Positions 43,587 to 52,586 of a stretch of DNA of 64,000 bases are shown here, piece after piece. The DNA is taken from the NCBI RefSeq assembly GCF_013085255.1, contig NZ_JABFCX010000002.1:1-64000 (forward strand), read 5' to 3'. The stretch's first letter is position 1; the number at the start of each line of letters is the position of its first letter. Both the position numbers and the translations under genes were made by a program. The notes below the pieces were generated by a model. That model had not been told where the DNA came from. It was given only the letters and a program-made list of their open reading frames with translations, and searched no databases. This DNA comes from Parvularcula mediterranea. Lineage in GTDB: Bacteria; Pseudomonadota; Alphaproteobacteria; Caulobacterales; Parvularculaceae.

Positions 43587-43861
43587 TGGCTGACTACGAA
43601 AAGAAAACGACCGGCCGCGGCCGCGTGGTTGAAAAAAACCACGGCGCTGAGAAGGCCAAGAAGGAAGGCCGCGGTGTCATCACCGTGCGCCAGTACGGCT
43701 CACCAATCCGCCGCGAAGCTTCTCAGGAAGCCACGCTGAAAGGCCTTGGCCTTGGCAAGATCGGCCGTGAGCGCGAGCTTGAGGATACCCCGGCCGTTCG
43801 CGGCATGGTCCGTAAAGTCCGCCACATGGTCGAGATCGTCGGCGAAGAACGCCAGCCGTAA
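43586..43861 (+). CDS. rpmD: 50S ribosomal protein L30, N-terminally extended
   Basis: A 91-residue L30. The normal 60-residue core begins near residue 31 ([20 protein letters not shown]). A charged N-terminal extension of about 30 residues ([20 protein letters not shown]) precedes it. The start is fixed by a one-base overlap with rpsE. A palindromic element follows before rplO. Confidence 0.95.
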   Translation: MADYEKKTTGRGRVVEKNHGAEKAKKEGRGVITVRQYGSPIRREASQEATLKGLGLGKIGRERELEDTPAVRGMVRKVRHMVEIVGEERQP

Positions 43862-43869
43862 GCTCTGGG

Positions 43870-43975
43870 CTCTCCTTGGGGAGGGGCACACGGCAACAAG
43901 ATTTAGGGAGAGGGGCTCTTGCTTCCTCTCCCTTTTTGGCGTCATAGACGCCGCTCTCTCCTAGCTTGGAGAGGT
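43870..43975 (+). repeat. Palindromic intergenic element, copy C (inside a ribosomal operon)
   Basis: The copy lies between rpmD and rplO. It has AGGGAGAGG (43905-43913) paired with CCTCTCCCT (43925-43933), a 6-bp hairpin GGCGTC-ATA-GACGCC (43938-43952) and a terminal CTCTCC/GGAGAG hairpin (43956-43973). A degenerate CTCC/GGAG hairpin starts it. The inner stem differs from that of copy B (GGCATC/GATGCC) by a paired change, so pairing is preserved. Confidence 0.75.
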
Positions 43976-44026
43976 CACATCAAAGGCGAGGGGCCCTTCG
44001 CCCCGCATAGTCGAAAGGACAGTATA

Positions 44027-44539
44027 ATGAGCATTCGTCTCACCGATCTCGCCGATAACCCCGGCGCCCGCAAAACCCGTAAGCGTGTCGGCCGTGGTAT
44101 CGGCTCTGGCATGGGCAAGACCGGCGGCCGCGGTGTCAAAGGTCAGAAATCCCGCTCGGGCGTTGCCATCAAGGGCTTCGAGGGCGGTCAGATGCCGCTT
44201 CACATGCGTCTTCCGAAGCGCGGCTTCAACAAGCCGAACGCCAAGGACTTCGTGGAAGTGAGCCTCGCGCACCTGCAAGCTTCGGCTGACGATGGTGTCG
44301 ACACGATCACCGAAGACAGCCTGGTCGAGTCCGGCTTCCTCCGCTCGAAGAAAGACGGCGTCCGCGTTCTCGGCACCGGCGAGCTGAGCGCAAAGGTCAA
44401 CGTCACCGTGACCTACGCGACCAAATCGGCTCGCGAAGCCATCGAGAAGGCTGGCGGCTCGGTCACCATGACCCGTCCGGAGAAGCACAAGCGTCTCCGC
44501 GGCAAAGAGCGCGAAGAGGCCAAGAAGGCCAAGAAGTAA
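44027..44539 (+). CDS. rplO: 50S ribosomal protein L15
   Basis: A 170-residue L15 with the glycine-rich start [20 protein letters not shown] and the [19 protein letters not shown] loop. The ATG at 44027 follows AAAGGAC; the longer in-frame reading starts inside the palindromic element and is rejected. Confidence 0.97.
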   Translation: MSIRLTDLADNPGARKTRKRVGRGIGSGMGKTGGRGVKGQKSRSGVAIKGFEGGQMPLHMRLPKRGFNKPNAKDFVEVSLAHLQASADDGVDTITEDSLVESGFLRSKKDGVRVLGTGELSAKVNVTVTYATKSAREAIEKAGGSVTMTRPEKHKRLRGKEREEAKKAKK

Positions 44540-44550
44540 GGCCTTTCAGG

Positions 44551-45291
44551 TTGAGGGGCGCTCCAATCCTCCTATCGCTCCTGATCGGAGTGGCCGCCTG
44601 CGCGGAGCCTTCCACGTGGCAGCCACTCTTTGACGGGAAGACTCTTGGGGGTTGGACACCCAAGATCGCTGGAGAGGAGGCGGGGGCGGATAGCCGCCGC
44701 ACCTTCCGCGCCGAGTATGGTGTGATCCGGGTCGACTATTCCGGCTACGATCAGTTCTCGGAGAACTTCGGTCACCTTTTCGCCAAGCTCGGGACAGACC
44801 GCTACAGGCTGCGCCTTGAGTACAGGTTCATTGGAGAAGCTGTGGAGGGGGCTCCTGCTTGGGCTCGTCTCAACAGCGGGGTCATGATCCACTCAGGATC
44901 AGCGGACGAGATGTCTCTCGATCAAGACTTCCCGGTCTCGCTCGAGATCCAGTTCCTCGCAGCTGGTGCTGCGCACCCCAGCCAGTCGACTGCGAACGTG
45001 TGCTCTCCTGAGACCAGCATCGCCATTGATGGCGAGCGGCGGGAGCAGCACTGCATCTATTCGGACGTGCCCTCGAAGCCTTTAGGTGAATGGGTCTCCG
45101 TGGAGATCGTCGTCGACGGGGCTGACCGGATTGTTCCCTATGTCGACGGCGTCCAGTCGATTGTCATTGAGGATGTGCTCCGCGACTCAAGGGAGCCCCT
45201 CGGGACCGGCTATCTGGCGCTTCAGTCAGAAGGCCACCCCGTGGAGTTCAGGAATATCGCGTGGCAGCCGCTGCCCGCAAAAGAAGAGTAG
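44551..45291 (+). CDS. DUF1080 (3-keto-disaccharide hydrolase-like) lipoprotein
   Basis: A 246-residue exported protein. A lipoprotein signal (APILLSLLIGVAAC, Cys17) leads to a lamin-G-like beta sandwich with the DUF1080 marks WQPLFDGKTLGGW near the N-terminus and GYLALQSEGHPVEFRNIAW at the end. Some members of this family cleave 3-keto-glycosides. The start is a TTG at 44551, 11 bp after the rplO stop. The gene sits where secY is normally next. This position, inside a translation operon, is unusual; co-expression with secY would follow if no internal promoter is used. Confidence 0.82.
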   Translation: MRGAPILLSLLIGVAACAEPSTWQPLFDGKTLGGWTPKIAGEEAGADSRRTFRAEYGVIRVDYSGYDQFSENFGHLFAKLGTDRYRLRLEYRFIGEAVEGAPAWARLNSGVMIHSGSADEMSLDQDFPVSLEIQFLAAGAAHPSQSTANVCSPETSIAIDGERREQHCIYSDVPSKPLGEWVSVEIVVDGADRIVPYVDGVQSIVIEDVLRDSREPLGTGYLALQSEGHPVEFRNIAWQPLPAKEE

Positions 45292-45363
45292 AGCCCAGTC
45301 ATTCCGTGGCCCTCAGGGTGCTGCGGCGCAACAGATTGGACCTTTGTCGGGGCAAGTTCAGCC

Positions 45364-45391
45364 TTGACCCAGGCCGCGTAGGATTTAGCAG
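45364..45391 (+). promoter_or_regulatory. Candidate secY promoter
   Basis: TTGACC (45364-45369) and TAGCAG (45386-45391) are 16 bp apart, and the -10-like box ends only 6 bp before the secY ATG. If used, it would give a leaderless or nearly leaderless message. Confidence 0.28.
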
Positions 45392-45397
45392 GAACGC

Positions 45398-46747
45398 ATG
45401 ACTTCAGCCGCAGAACAAATGGCTTCGAACTTCAGCCTCGGCAATTTTGCCAAGGCCGATGAGCTTCGTAAGCGGATCCTCTTCACCCTTGGTGCCCTCA
45501 TCGTCTACCGGCTGGGTACTTTCATCCCGATCCCGGGCATCAACCCCGATGCCTTCGCGGACCTGTTCCAGACGCAGACCGGCGGTCTTCTCGGCACGTT
45601 CAACCTGTTCTCAGGCGGCGCGACGGAGCGGATGGCGATCCTCGCGCTGAACATCATGCCGTACATCTCGGCGTCGATCATCATGCAGATGATGTCGGCC
45701 ATCGTTCCCTCGCTTGAGGCCATCAAGAAAGAGGGCGAATCAGGTCGGCGCCAGATCAACCAGTACACCCGCTACCTGACAGTCTTCCTCGCCACGGTGC
45801 AGGGCTACTTCATCGCTGCGACGATTGCGGGTCAGACCAGCCCGTCCGGGATCCCTGTCGTCTACGACGCTGGCCCGCTATTCGTTCCGGCCACGGTCAT
45901 CACCCTTGTTGGCGGCGTGATGTTCCTCGTCTGGCTTGGTGAGCAGATCACCGCCCGCGGTATCGGCAACGGTATCTCGCTGATCATCTTCGCTGGCATC
46001 ATCGCAGAGCTTCCGCGCGCTGCGGCAGGCCTGCTGACCTCGGGTCAGACCGGTGCGCTTCCGGCGTTTGTCGTGATCATCGTCATCTTGCTCGCCGTTT
46101 CGCTCATCGCCTTCGTGGTCTTTATGGAGCGGTCCCAGCGCAGGCTGCTGGTCCAGTACCCACGCCGCCAGCAGGGCAACAAGATGAGCCAGGGCGAGAA
46201 GAGCCACCTTCCGCTGAAGCTCAATACTGCGGGCGTCATCCCGCCGATCTTCGCAAGCTCGCTCCTCTTCCTGCCCGCCACCGCGCAGGGCGCCATCGGC
46301 ACCGACGCGCCGCTCTGGCTGCAGGATGTCGTCGGCATGATCACGCCGGGCAGCTGGCTCTACATCCTGATCTACGGGGCGGGGATCATCTTCTTCTGCT
46401 TCCTCTACACCTCGATCGTCTTCAACCCAGAGGACACGGCCGACACGCTCAAGCAGTATGGCGGCTATATTCAGGGCTACCGCCCAGGCAAGAAGACGGC
46501 CGAGTATATCGACTACGTCCTCACCAGGATCACGGTCATCGGTGCTGCGTATCTGACCTTTGTCTGCCTTATGCCGGAGTTCCTGAGGATGCAGTATTCG
46601 GCGATCCCTGTGTATTTGGGCGGCACGTCTCTCTTGATCGTCTGTACGGTTACGCTTGATACGGTCCAGCAAATTCAGGGTCACCTGCTCGCGCAGCAGT
46701 ATGAGTCGCTGATCAAGAAGTCCAAGTTGAGGGGAGCTCGCCGTTGA
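45398..46747 (+). CDS. secY: Preprotein translocase subunit SecY
   Basis: A 449-residue, ten-helix channel protein with YRLGTFIPIPGI, the plug-region SGGATERMAILALNIMPYIS and the cytoplasmic loop QGYRPGKKTAEYIDYVLTRI that contacts SecA and the ribosome. It is separated from rplO by the DUF1080 gene. Its stop overlaps the adk start. Confidence 0.98.
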   Translation: MTSAAEQMASNFSLGNFAKADELRKRILFTLGALIVYRLGTFIPIPGINPDAFADLFQTQTGGLLGTFNLFSGGATERMAILALNIMPYISASIIMQMMSAIVPSLEAIKKEGESGRRQINQYTRYLTVFLATVQGYFIAATIAGQTSPSGIPVVYDAGPLFVPATVITLVGGVMFLVWLGEQITARGIGNGISLIIFAGIIAELPRAAAGLLTSGQTGALPAFVVIIVILLAVSLIAFVVFMERSQRRLLVQYPRRQQGNKMSQGEKSHLPLKLNTAGVIPPIFASSLLFLPATAQGAIGTDAPLWLQDVVGMITPGSWLYILIYGAGIIFFCFLYTSIVFNPEDTADTLKQYGGYIQGYRPGKKTAEYIDYVLTRITVIGAAYLTFVCLMPEFLRMQYSAIPVYLGGTSLLIVCTVTLDTVQQIQGHLLAQQYESLIKKSKLRGARR

Positions 46748-47322
46748 TCGTCATTTTTCTCGGACCGCCCGGAGCCGGTAAAGGCACGCAGGCCAAGATG
46801 ATTGCGGCACGCCGCGGCATCCCGCAGCTCTCGACCGGTGACATGCTCCGCGCGGCCATCGCCGCGGGGACCGAGCTCGGCAAGAAGTGCAAGGCCACGA
46901 TGGATGCGGGTGATCTCGTCTCCGATGATCTCGTCACGGGCATCATCGGCGAACGTATCGATATGGAAGATTGCAAGCCGGGCTTCCTCCTCGATGGCTT
47001 CCCCCGCACGGTCCGTCAGGCCGAGCTGCTCGACGAGATCCTCGAGAAGAAGGGCCGCATTATTGACGTGGTCCTTGAGCTCTCCGTTGACGACGAGGAA
47101 CTGGTCAACAGGCTCAACAGCCGGGTGGCCGAGACCAAGGCCAAGGGCGGCGAAGTTCGCTCCGACGACAATGAAGAGACGTTCCGCAAGCGCCTCGGCG
47201 TTTACAATGAACAGACCGCGCCTCTGGTGCCTTTCTACAAGGACAAGGGGCTCGTGAAGACCATCGACGGCATGAAATCCATCGATGACGTCACGGCACA
47301 GATCGAAGCTGCTCTTTCCTGA
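46744..47322 (+). CDS. adk: Adenylate kinase
   Basis: A 192-residue enzyme (ATP + AMP = 2 ADP) with the P-loop GPPGAGKGTQA, GDMLRAAIAAGTELG and DGFPRTVRQAELL. The lid is short and has no zinc-binding cysteines, as in many alphaproteobacteria. The start is the TTG at 46744, overlapping the secY stop and preceded by GAGGGGAG. Confidence 0.96.
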   Translation: MIVIFLGPPGAGKGTQAKMIAARRGIPQLSTGDMLRAAIAAGTELGKKCKATMDAGDLVSDDLVTGIIGERIDMEDCKPGFLLDGFPRTVRQAELLDEILEKKGRIIDVVLELSVDDEELVNRLNSRVAETKAKGGEVRSDDNEETFRKRLGVYNEQTAPLVPFYKDKGLVKTIDGMKSIDDVTAQIEAALS

Positions 47323-47344
47323 GGGAAAAGCCCCGAAACTGCGC

Positions 47345-47372
47345 TTGACATGGAGAGGGCAGGGTTTAGACC
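47345..47372 (+). promoter_or_regulatory. Candidate promoter of the rpsM-rpsK-rpoA genes
   Basis: TTGACA (47345-47350), an exact consensus -35, is followed after 16 bp by TAGACC (47367-47372). It lies 105 bp upstream of rpsM in the 155-bp gap after adk. Confidence 0.55.
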
Positions 47373-47477
47373 CCCACTTTCCGCTAAATCGGACAAGGTC
47401 GCGCCTTGCCTTGTGGTAGGGCCGATGGAAATTTTTAAAGCGCTCCCTGAGGGGCGCGCCCGCAAGAGAGGAACACG

Positions 47478-47846
47478 ATGGCCCGCATCGCCGGTGTGAA
47501 CATCCCTAATAACAAGCGCGTCCACGTCGCGCTGACCTATATTCACGGCATCGGCCCGGCCAAGGCGATGGAGATTGTTGAGAAGACCAATCTCGACACG
47601 ACCCGCCGTGTGCAGGACCTGACGGACGCCGAGATCCTCCGCATCCGCGAAGCGATCGACGCTGACTACACCGTCGAAGGCGACCTCCGTCGTGAGAACG
47701 CGCAGAACATCAAGCGCCTCATGGATCTCGGCTGCTATCGCGGCCTGCGTCACCGCCGCGGTCTTCCGGTCCGTGGCCAGCGTACCCACACCAACGCACG
47801 GACCCGCAAAGGCCCAGCACGGCCGATCGCCGGGAAGAAGAAGTAA
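47478..47846 (+). CDS. rpsM: 30S ribosomal protein S13
   Basis: A 122-residue S13 with [20 protein letters not shown] and the C-terminal [20 protein letters not shown]. It forms the main bridge between the 30S head and the 50S subunit. A GAGAGGAAC site precedes the ATG. Confidence 0.98.
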   Translation: MARIAGVNIPNNKRVHVALTYIHGIGPAKAMEIVEKTNLDTTRRVQDLTDAEILRIREAIDADYTVEGDLRRENAQNIKRLMDLGCYRGLRHRRGLPVRGQRTHTNARTRKGPARPIAGKKK

Positions 47847-47849
47847 CCC

Positions 47850-48245
47850 ATGGCACGTACTCCGACCCGTCAGGCTCCCCGCCGCCGCGAGCGCAAGAAC
47901 ATTCACTCCGGCGTCGTCCATGTGAACGCCTCGTTCAACAACACCCACGTCACCATCGCTGACGCCCAGGGCAACACCATCAGCTGGTCCACTGCGGGCC
48001 ACATGGGCTTCAAGGGTTCGCGTAAGTCGACCCCGTTCGCTGCCCAGATGGCTGCTGAAGACGCTGCCAAGAAGGCCATGGAGCACGGTCTCCGTTCGGT
48101 TGACGTGCTCGTCCGTGGTCCGGGTTCGGGTCGTGAGAGCGCCCTCCGCGCGCTGCAGGCCGCGGGTCTGACGGTCACTACCATCAAGGACGTGACCCCC
48201 ATCCCGCACAATGGCGTCCGCCCGCGTAAGCGCCGCCGCGTCTAA
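47850..48245 (+). CDS. rpsK: 30S ribosomal protein S11
   Basis: A 131-residue S11 with [20 protein letters not shown] and the ending [15 protein letters not shown]. It forms part of the mRNA exit channel. Confidence 0.98.
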   Translation: MARTPTRQAPRRRERKNIHSGVVHVNASFNNTHVTIADAQGNTISWSTAGHMGFKGSRKSTPFAAQMAAEDAAKKAMEHGLRSVDVLVRGPGSGRESALRALQAAGLTVTTIKDVTPIPHNGVRPRKRRRV

Positions 48246-48298
48246 CGACTCACTGCAAGGGTAGGAGGTCCACCTTCAAGGGCCTCACGGAGAAATCT

Positions 48299-49315
48299 AT
48301 GCTCGAAAAGAACTGGCAGGAGCTCATCAAGCCGCAAAAGCTTGAAGTGCAGCCGGGTTTCGACCCGCAGCGTAAGGCAACCATCGTTGCCCAACCGCTC
48401 GAGCGCGGCTTTGGCCTGACGCTCGGCAACTCGCTCCGCCGTATCCTGATGTCGTCGCTCCAGGGCGCCGCCGTCACCTCGATCCAGATCGACGGTGTCG
48501 TGCACGAGTTCAGCTCGATCCCTGGTGTCCGCGAGGACGTCACTGTCATCATCCTGAACGTCAAGCAGCTTGCTCTTCGCATGCATGTCGACGGTCCGAA
48601 GCGTCTTGTGCTGCACAAGAAGGGCCCGGGCGTCGTCACTGCTGCTGACATCCAGGAAACCGCCGATATCGAGATCCTCGACAAGGATCACGTGATCTGC
48701 ACCCTCGACGAGGGCGCTGATCTGCGTATCGAGTTCACGGTCCAGACCGGCAAGGGCTACGTCCCTGCTGACCGCAACCGTCCGGAAGATGCTCCGATCG
48801 GCCTTATTCCGATCGACAGCCTCTACTCACCGGTTCGTCGCGTGTCGTACCGTGTCGAGAACACCCGTGAGGGCCAGGTTCTCGACTATGACCGCTTGAT
48901 CCTCGACATCGAGACCAACGGTGCTGTCAGCCCTGAGGACGCCGCTGCTTACGCTGCGCGTATCCTTCAGGACCAGCTGCAGATCTTCGTAAACTTCGAC
49001 GAGCCGAAGGCGGAAGCCGGCCAGGAGAAGGAAGAAGAGCTTCTCTTCAACGCCGCTCTCCTCAAGAAGGTCGACGAGCTTGAGCTGTCGGTCCGTTCGG
49101 CGAACTGCCTCAAGAACGACAACATCGTCTACATCGGCGATCTCATTCAGAAGACCGAAGGCGAGATGCTCCGTACTCCGAACTTCGGTCGCAAGTCGCT
49201 GAACGAGATCAAGGAAGTTCTGGCTTCCCTCGGCCTCCATCTCGGTATGGATGTGCCGGACTGGCCGCCGGACAATATCGAAGAGCTGGCCCGCAAGTTC
49301 GAGGACCAGAGCTAA
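48299..49315 (+). CDS. rpoA: RNA polymerase alpha subunit
   Basis: A 338-residue subunit. The N-terminal assembly domain contains [21 protein letters not shown] linker leads to the C-terminal DNA- and activator-binding domain, with [20 protein letters not shown] and [19 protein letters not shown]. Note rpsD is not between rpsK and rpoA, as is normal for alphaproteobacteria. Confidence 0.98.
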   Translation: MLEKNWQELIKPQKLEVQPGFDPQRKATIVAQPLERGFGLTLGNSLRRILMSSLQGAAVTSIQIDGVVHEFSSIPGVREDVTVIILNVKQLALRMHVDGPKRLVLHKKGPGVVTAADIQETADIEILDKDHVICTLDEGADLRIEFTVQTGKGYVPADRNRPEDAPIGLIPIDSLYSPVRRVSYRVENTREGQVLDYDRLILDIETNGAVSPEDAAAYAARILQDQLQIFVNFDEPKAEAGQEKEEELLFNAALLKKVDELELSVRSANCLKNDNIVYIGDLIQKTEGEMLRTPNFGRKSLNEIKEVLASLGLHLGMDVPDWPPDNIEELARKFEDQS

Positions 49316-49323
49316 ACTGTTCT

Positions 49324-49353
49324 GAAGCCGCCTTCGGGCGGCTTCCCTTTTCT
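49324..49353 (+). terminator. Terminator-like hairpin between rpoA and rplQ
   Basis: A perfect 9-bp stem GAAGCCGCC/GGCGGCTTC with a TTCG tetraloop (49324-49345) is followed by CCCTTTTCT. It begins nine bases after the rpoA stop and should at least partly stop transcription before rplQ. Confidence 0.65.
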
Positions 49354-49433
49354 GCCTGATTGTGCCAATGGCGCGCGTTCAGGATCAGACCCAAACCATC
49401 CGGCCCCTGCGCCGGAGTAGTGGAGAGTAGACC

Positions 49434-49850
49434 ATGCGCCACGGCGTTGCGCACCGCAAACTGAACCGCACGGCGAGCCACCGGAAGGCGATGTTCGCCA
49501 ACATGGCCGCCTCGCTCATCAAGCACGAGCAGATCGTCACCACGCTTCCGAAAGCGAAAGAGCTGAAGCCCATCGCTGACAAGCTCATCACCCTCGCGAA
49601 AAAGGGCGACCTGCACGCCCGTCGTCAGGCGATCTCCAAGATCCGCGACGTCGAGATGGTCGGCAAGCTCTTCGAGACGCTTGGCCCGCGCTACAAGGAC
49701 CGCAACGGTGGCTACACCCGCGTGATGAAGGCTGGCTTCCGCTTTGGCGACAACGCCCCGCGCGCTGTCATCGAGTTCGTCGACCGCGACGAGACTGCCA
49801 AGGGCGCTGACAGCGGCCCGACCATGAAACTGGTCGAAGACGAAGCGTAA
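49434..49850 (+). CDS. rplQ: 50S ribosomal protein L17
   Basis: A 138-residue L17 with [20 protein letters not shown] and [20 protein letters not shown]. It is separated from rpoA by 118 bp that include a terminator-like hairpin, so its level may be set by read-through or by a separate promoter. Confidence 0.98.
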   Translation: MRHGVAHRKLNRTASHRKAMFANMAASLIKHEQIVTTLPKAKELKPIADKLITLAKKGDLHARRQAISKIRDVEMVGKLFETLGPRYKDRNGGYTRVMKAGFRFGDNAPRAVIEFVDRDETAKGADSGPTMKLVEDEA

Positions 49851-49874
49851 GCGCTCCTGATCTCAGGTTTTTGA

Positions 49875-49912
49875 AAGCCGCCGTGGCAATCGCCCGGCGG
49901 CTTCTTCTTTGG
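49875..49912 (+). terminator. Intrinsic terminator of rplQ
   Basis: A 9-bp stem AAGCCGCCG/CGGCGGCTT (49875-49903, loop of 11) is followed by CTTCTTT. It closes the ribosomal block. Confidence 0.75.
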
Positions 49913-49978
49913 CTCAAGGATCTCATTCGCTGCCTAACCTCACTGGACCCGCGCGGAGTTCCAAGGCAGCTTCCTCCC

Positions 49979-51295
49979 ATGAGAAGTCTCGTAACAGCCG
50001 TTTCCGCCCTCGCCCTTTCCGTCAGCTCTGCACTCGCAGCTGATGTCACCGTCCTCAGGACGGACGCGCTCGTCGCTGTTCCGGGGGAGGGGCGCCCGAG
50101 CGAGGCAACCATTCTCATCGAAGACAACCGGATCCTCGAAGTTCGTGCCGGATCGGTGAGTGACAGCGCCATCGAAGCCGATGGCCATGACATCGTGGCC
50201 AGCCACGACCTCTCAGGTCACACCGTCATTCCGGGACTCATCGACGGGCACGTCCACATCACCTCTGAAAACAATCCGCGCGGCCGCCTGCAGCGTGTCG
50301 AGCTTTCTTCCGCTGACAGAGCGCTCATGGGCGCCGGTTATGCCAGGAAGACTCTCATGGCAGGGTTTACGACTGTCAGGGACGTGGGCGCCGACGGCCA
50401 AGCCGTCTTTGCACTGAGGGGCGCTATTGCACGGGGCGACGTCCCAGGGCCGAGGATCCTCGCGGCTGGCAACACGGTCTCGATCACCGGTGGTCATGGT
50501 GATGGGACACAGGGCTATAACCTCCACGTGGCGGAGGTTCTGAAGAGCCCTGCCGTTTGCGATGGTCCTGACGACTGCCGCCGCGCGGTGCGCGAGCAGA
50601 TCCGTCGCGGTGCTGACCATATCAAGATCACGGCCACGGGCGGCGTCCTTTCCAACACCCGCACGGGGACCGAGCAACAGTTCACCAGCGAAGAGATGGA
50701 AGCCATCGTCGACGCTGCCACCAAAATGGGCCGCGACGTCACCGCTCACGCTCACGGCAAGACCGGCATCGAAGCAGCGCTCGAAGCGGGTGTACGGACG
50801 ATCGAGCACGGCACCTACCTCGACGACCGGACCATCCGCGCGTTCCGCCGCAACGAGGCGTTCCTCGTGCCGACGCTTCTTGCGGGGGCAACGGTGGCGG
50901 AGTGGGCGGCGGACCCGAGCACCTTCCTGACACCTGCCCAGCGCGCCAAGTCCGCTGAGGTTGGCCCGCTGATGCAGGAGATGGGACGCCGCGCACACGA
51001 GGGCGGCGTGAAGATTGCCTTCGGCACGGACTCAGGTGTCTCCAAGCACGGCGAGAACGCCCGTGAGTTTGCCCTGATGGTTAGCGCCGGAATGACCCCT
51101 GCGGAGGCAATCCGCTCGGCAACTGTCGTCGGGTCCAAGAACATCCGCATGGAGAACGACCTCGGCACCATCGAGACTGGCAAATTCGCGGACATCATCG
51201 CGGTGAAGGGCAACCCGTTCGAAAATGTCGAGCTTCTCGAGGATCAGGTCGTCTTCGTGATGAAGGGCGGCGAGGTCTTCAAGGCCGCCGACTAA
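49979..51295 (+). CDS. Exported metal-dependent amidohydrolase
   Basis: A 438-residue enzyme with a signal peptide (RSLVTAVSALALSVSSALAA) and the amidohydrolase barrel ligands GHVHI, the bridging lysine in HIKITATGG, AHAHG, EHGTY and GTDSG. It resembles the imidazolonepropionase-like and Xaa-Pro dipeptidase branch that acts on dipeptides in the periplasm. The ATG at 49979 gives the signal peptide; the upstream in-frame reading runs through the rplQ terminator. Its stop overlaps the convergent glycosyltransferase stop by four bases. Confidence 0.88.
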   Translation: MRSLVTAVSALALSVSSALAADVTVLRTDALVAVPGEGRPSEATILIEDNRILEVRAGSVSDSAIEADGHDIVASHDLSGHTVIPGLIDGHVHITSENNPRGRLQRVELSSADRALMGAGYARKTLMAGFTTVRDVGADGQAVFALRGAIARGDVPGPRILAAGNTVSITGGHGDGTQGYNLHVAEVLKSPAVCDGPDDCRRAVREQIRRGADHIKITATGGVLSNTRTGTEQQFTSEEMEAIVDAATKMGRDVTAHAHGKTGIEAALEAGVRTIEHGTYLDDRTIRAFRRNEAFLVPTLLAGATVAEWAADPSTFLTPAQRAKSAEVGPLMQEMGRRAHEGGVKIAFGTDSGVSKHGENAREFALMVSAGMTPAEAIRSATVVGSKNIRMENDLGTIETGKFADIIAVKGNPFENVELLEDQVVFVMKGGEVFKAAD

Positions 51296-52470
51296 GTGTC
51301 GCTTTGGTCCCTGGGGGTCCGGGTCCACGTCTTGGTGGAGTCGCGCCCTTTCTTTCCGTAGACGGAGAGCTTTGACATAAGGAAGGATGGCAGCCCGCCA
51401 ATCTCGGCGGGCGTCAGCACCTTCCTGCCGTCGCGCCACCAGGCAATCGTGACGGCCACGGCGAACAGCAGACCTGCGACGAACGCGAGAGCGAAGGGCA
51501 GGGTGATCCCGAAGATCAGCGGCAGGAGCGCGTAGGCGCCCGCTGCTACGATCGACACCGCGAACAGCACGAGCGGCGGCAGCGCCACATCGAGGCCGAG
51601 CAGGAAGAGCCACGGCTTGCCGAAGCCCTTCGCGAAGAGGCCCGGCACCTTCGCCTGCGCCATGCGCATGGAGCCATGCTCCCACCGGGCCCGCTGAACG
51701 GTGGCTGCGGCTTCGGCGTCGGGGAAAGTGCTGGAGACCAGCGCATCCGGCACGAAGCCTACGCGGGTCCCGTCCTCGGCGAGGGTCAGGGTGAGGCCGA
51801 GATCTTCAACAATCTCGCCGGAGCCAAGTTGAAGCTTCTCCGCAATCGCCCAGGGGAAGGCGGCGCCTGCCCCTGTCAGCTTCACGGTCTTTGCGAGCGC
51901 CCAGAGGCCCTCGGCGCGGACCTTGTTCATCACGAGCCAGGCGAAGGCTGACACCTTGCGGGCTGGTGGGGCGTCAGGGTTCGCGCCCATCAGATAGAGC
52001 GCCTGTGCCGGAGCGTGCGAGGCCTCTGCCGCTGCCGCAACGCGGGCCACGAGGCCGGGTGAGTGAAGGCAGTCAGCATCGGTGAAGAGAACGGTCGACG
52101 GCGGCGAAGCCTTCAAATGATCGAGCGCATGCTGGAGCGCATACCCCTTGCCGCGGAGCTCGCGGTTTTCCCGCACGAGAATTTCAGCGCCCGCAGCCTC
52201 GGCCAAGTCGGCAGTCCCGTCGGAGCAATTGTCGGCTACGACGATGATCCGGTCCTGAGGCCGCACCTGCGCTTTGAGGTCCTCGACGGTGGCGGCAATC
52301 CCGGCTTCCTCGTCATGGGCAGGGATGACAATCGCGATAGGCCCCGGCTCGCCGGAGCTCTCGACGCCCTTCCGTCTCGGCACCGTCACTTCAGCGAACA
52401 AGAGCCCCGCCAGCGCCAGCACACCTGCCGCCGGGAGGCTCAAAAGTGCGGTGAGGAGGAGAGCGGTCAT
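51292..52470 (-). CDS. Membrane glycosyltransferase, family 2 (QxxRW type)
   Basis: A 392-residue enzyme. An N-terminal membrane helix (LLLTALLSLPAAGVLALAGL) is followed by the GT-A domain with IPAHDEEAGIAATVEDL, VADNCSDGTADL, LFTDADC (DxD), the acceptor ED in EDLGLTLTL and QRARW, the QxxRW motif of processive enzymes. Two further membrane helices follow near residues 305-350. It may make or extend a polysaccharide or glycolipid. The ATG at 52470 follows GGAAGT; an upstream start adds 21 residues without a better site. Confidence 0.85.
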   Translation of the reverse strand: MTALLLTALLSLPAAGVLALAGLLFAEVTVPRRKGVESSGEPGPIAIVIPAHDEEAGIAATVEDLKAQVRPQDRIIVVADNCSDGTADLAEAAGAEILVRENRELRGKGYALQHALDHLKASPPSTVLFTDADCLHSPGLVARVAAAAEASHAPAQALYLMGANPDAPPARKVSAFAWLVMNKVRAEGLWALAKTVKLTGAGAAFPWAIAEKLQLGSGEIVEDLGLTLTLAEDGTRVGFVPDALVSSTFPDAEAAATVQRARWEHGSMRMAQAKVPGLFAKGFGKPWLFLLGLDVALPPLVLFAVSIVAAGAYALLPLIFGITLPFALAFVAGLLFAVAVTIAWWRDGRKVLTPAEIGGLPSFLMSKLSVYGKKGRDSTKTWTRTPRDQSDT

Positions 52471-52586
52471 CAGGACTTCCCTTTGCAGGCGGGCAGCGCG
52501 GGTCCACATGAAGGCTTCCGGCCTTGCCACCAAGGCCCTAACGACCCATCCCTGTTCCCGTAAACAGGTATCCTGGAGGCTAGAAC

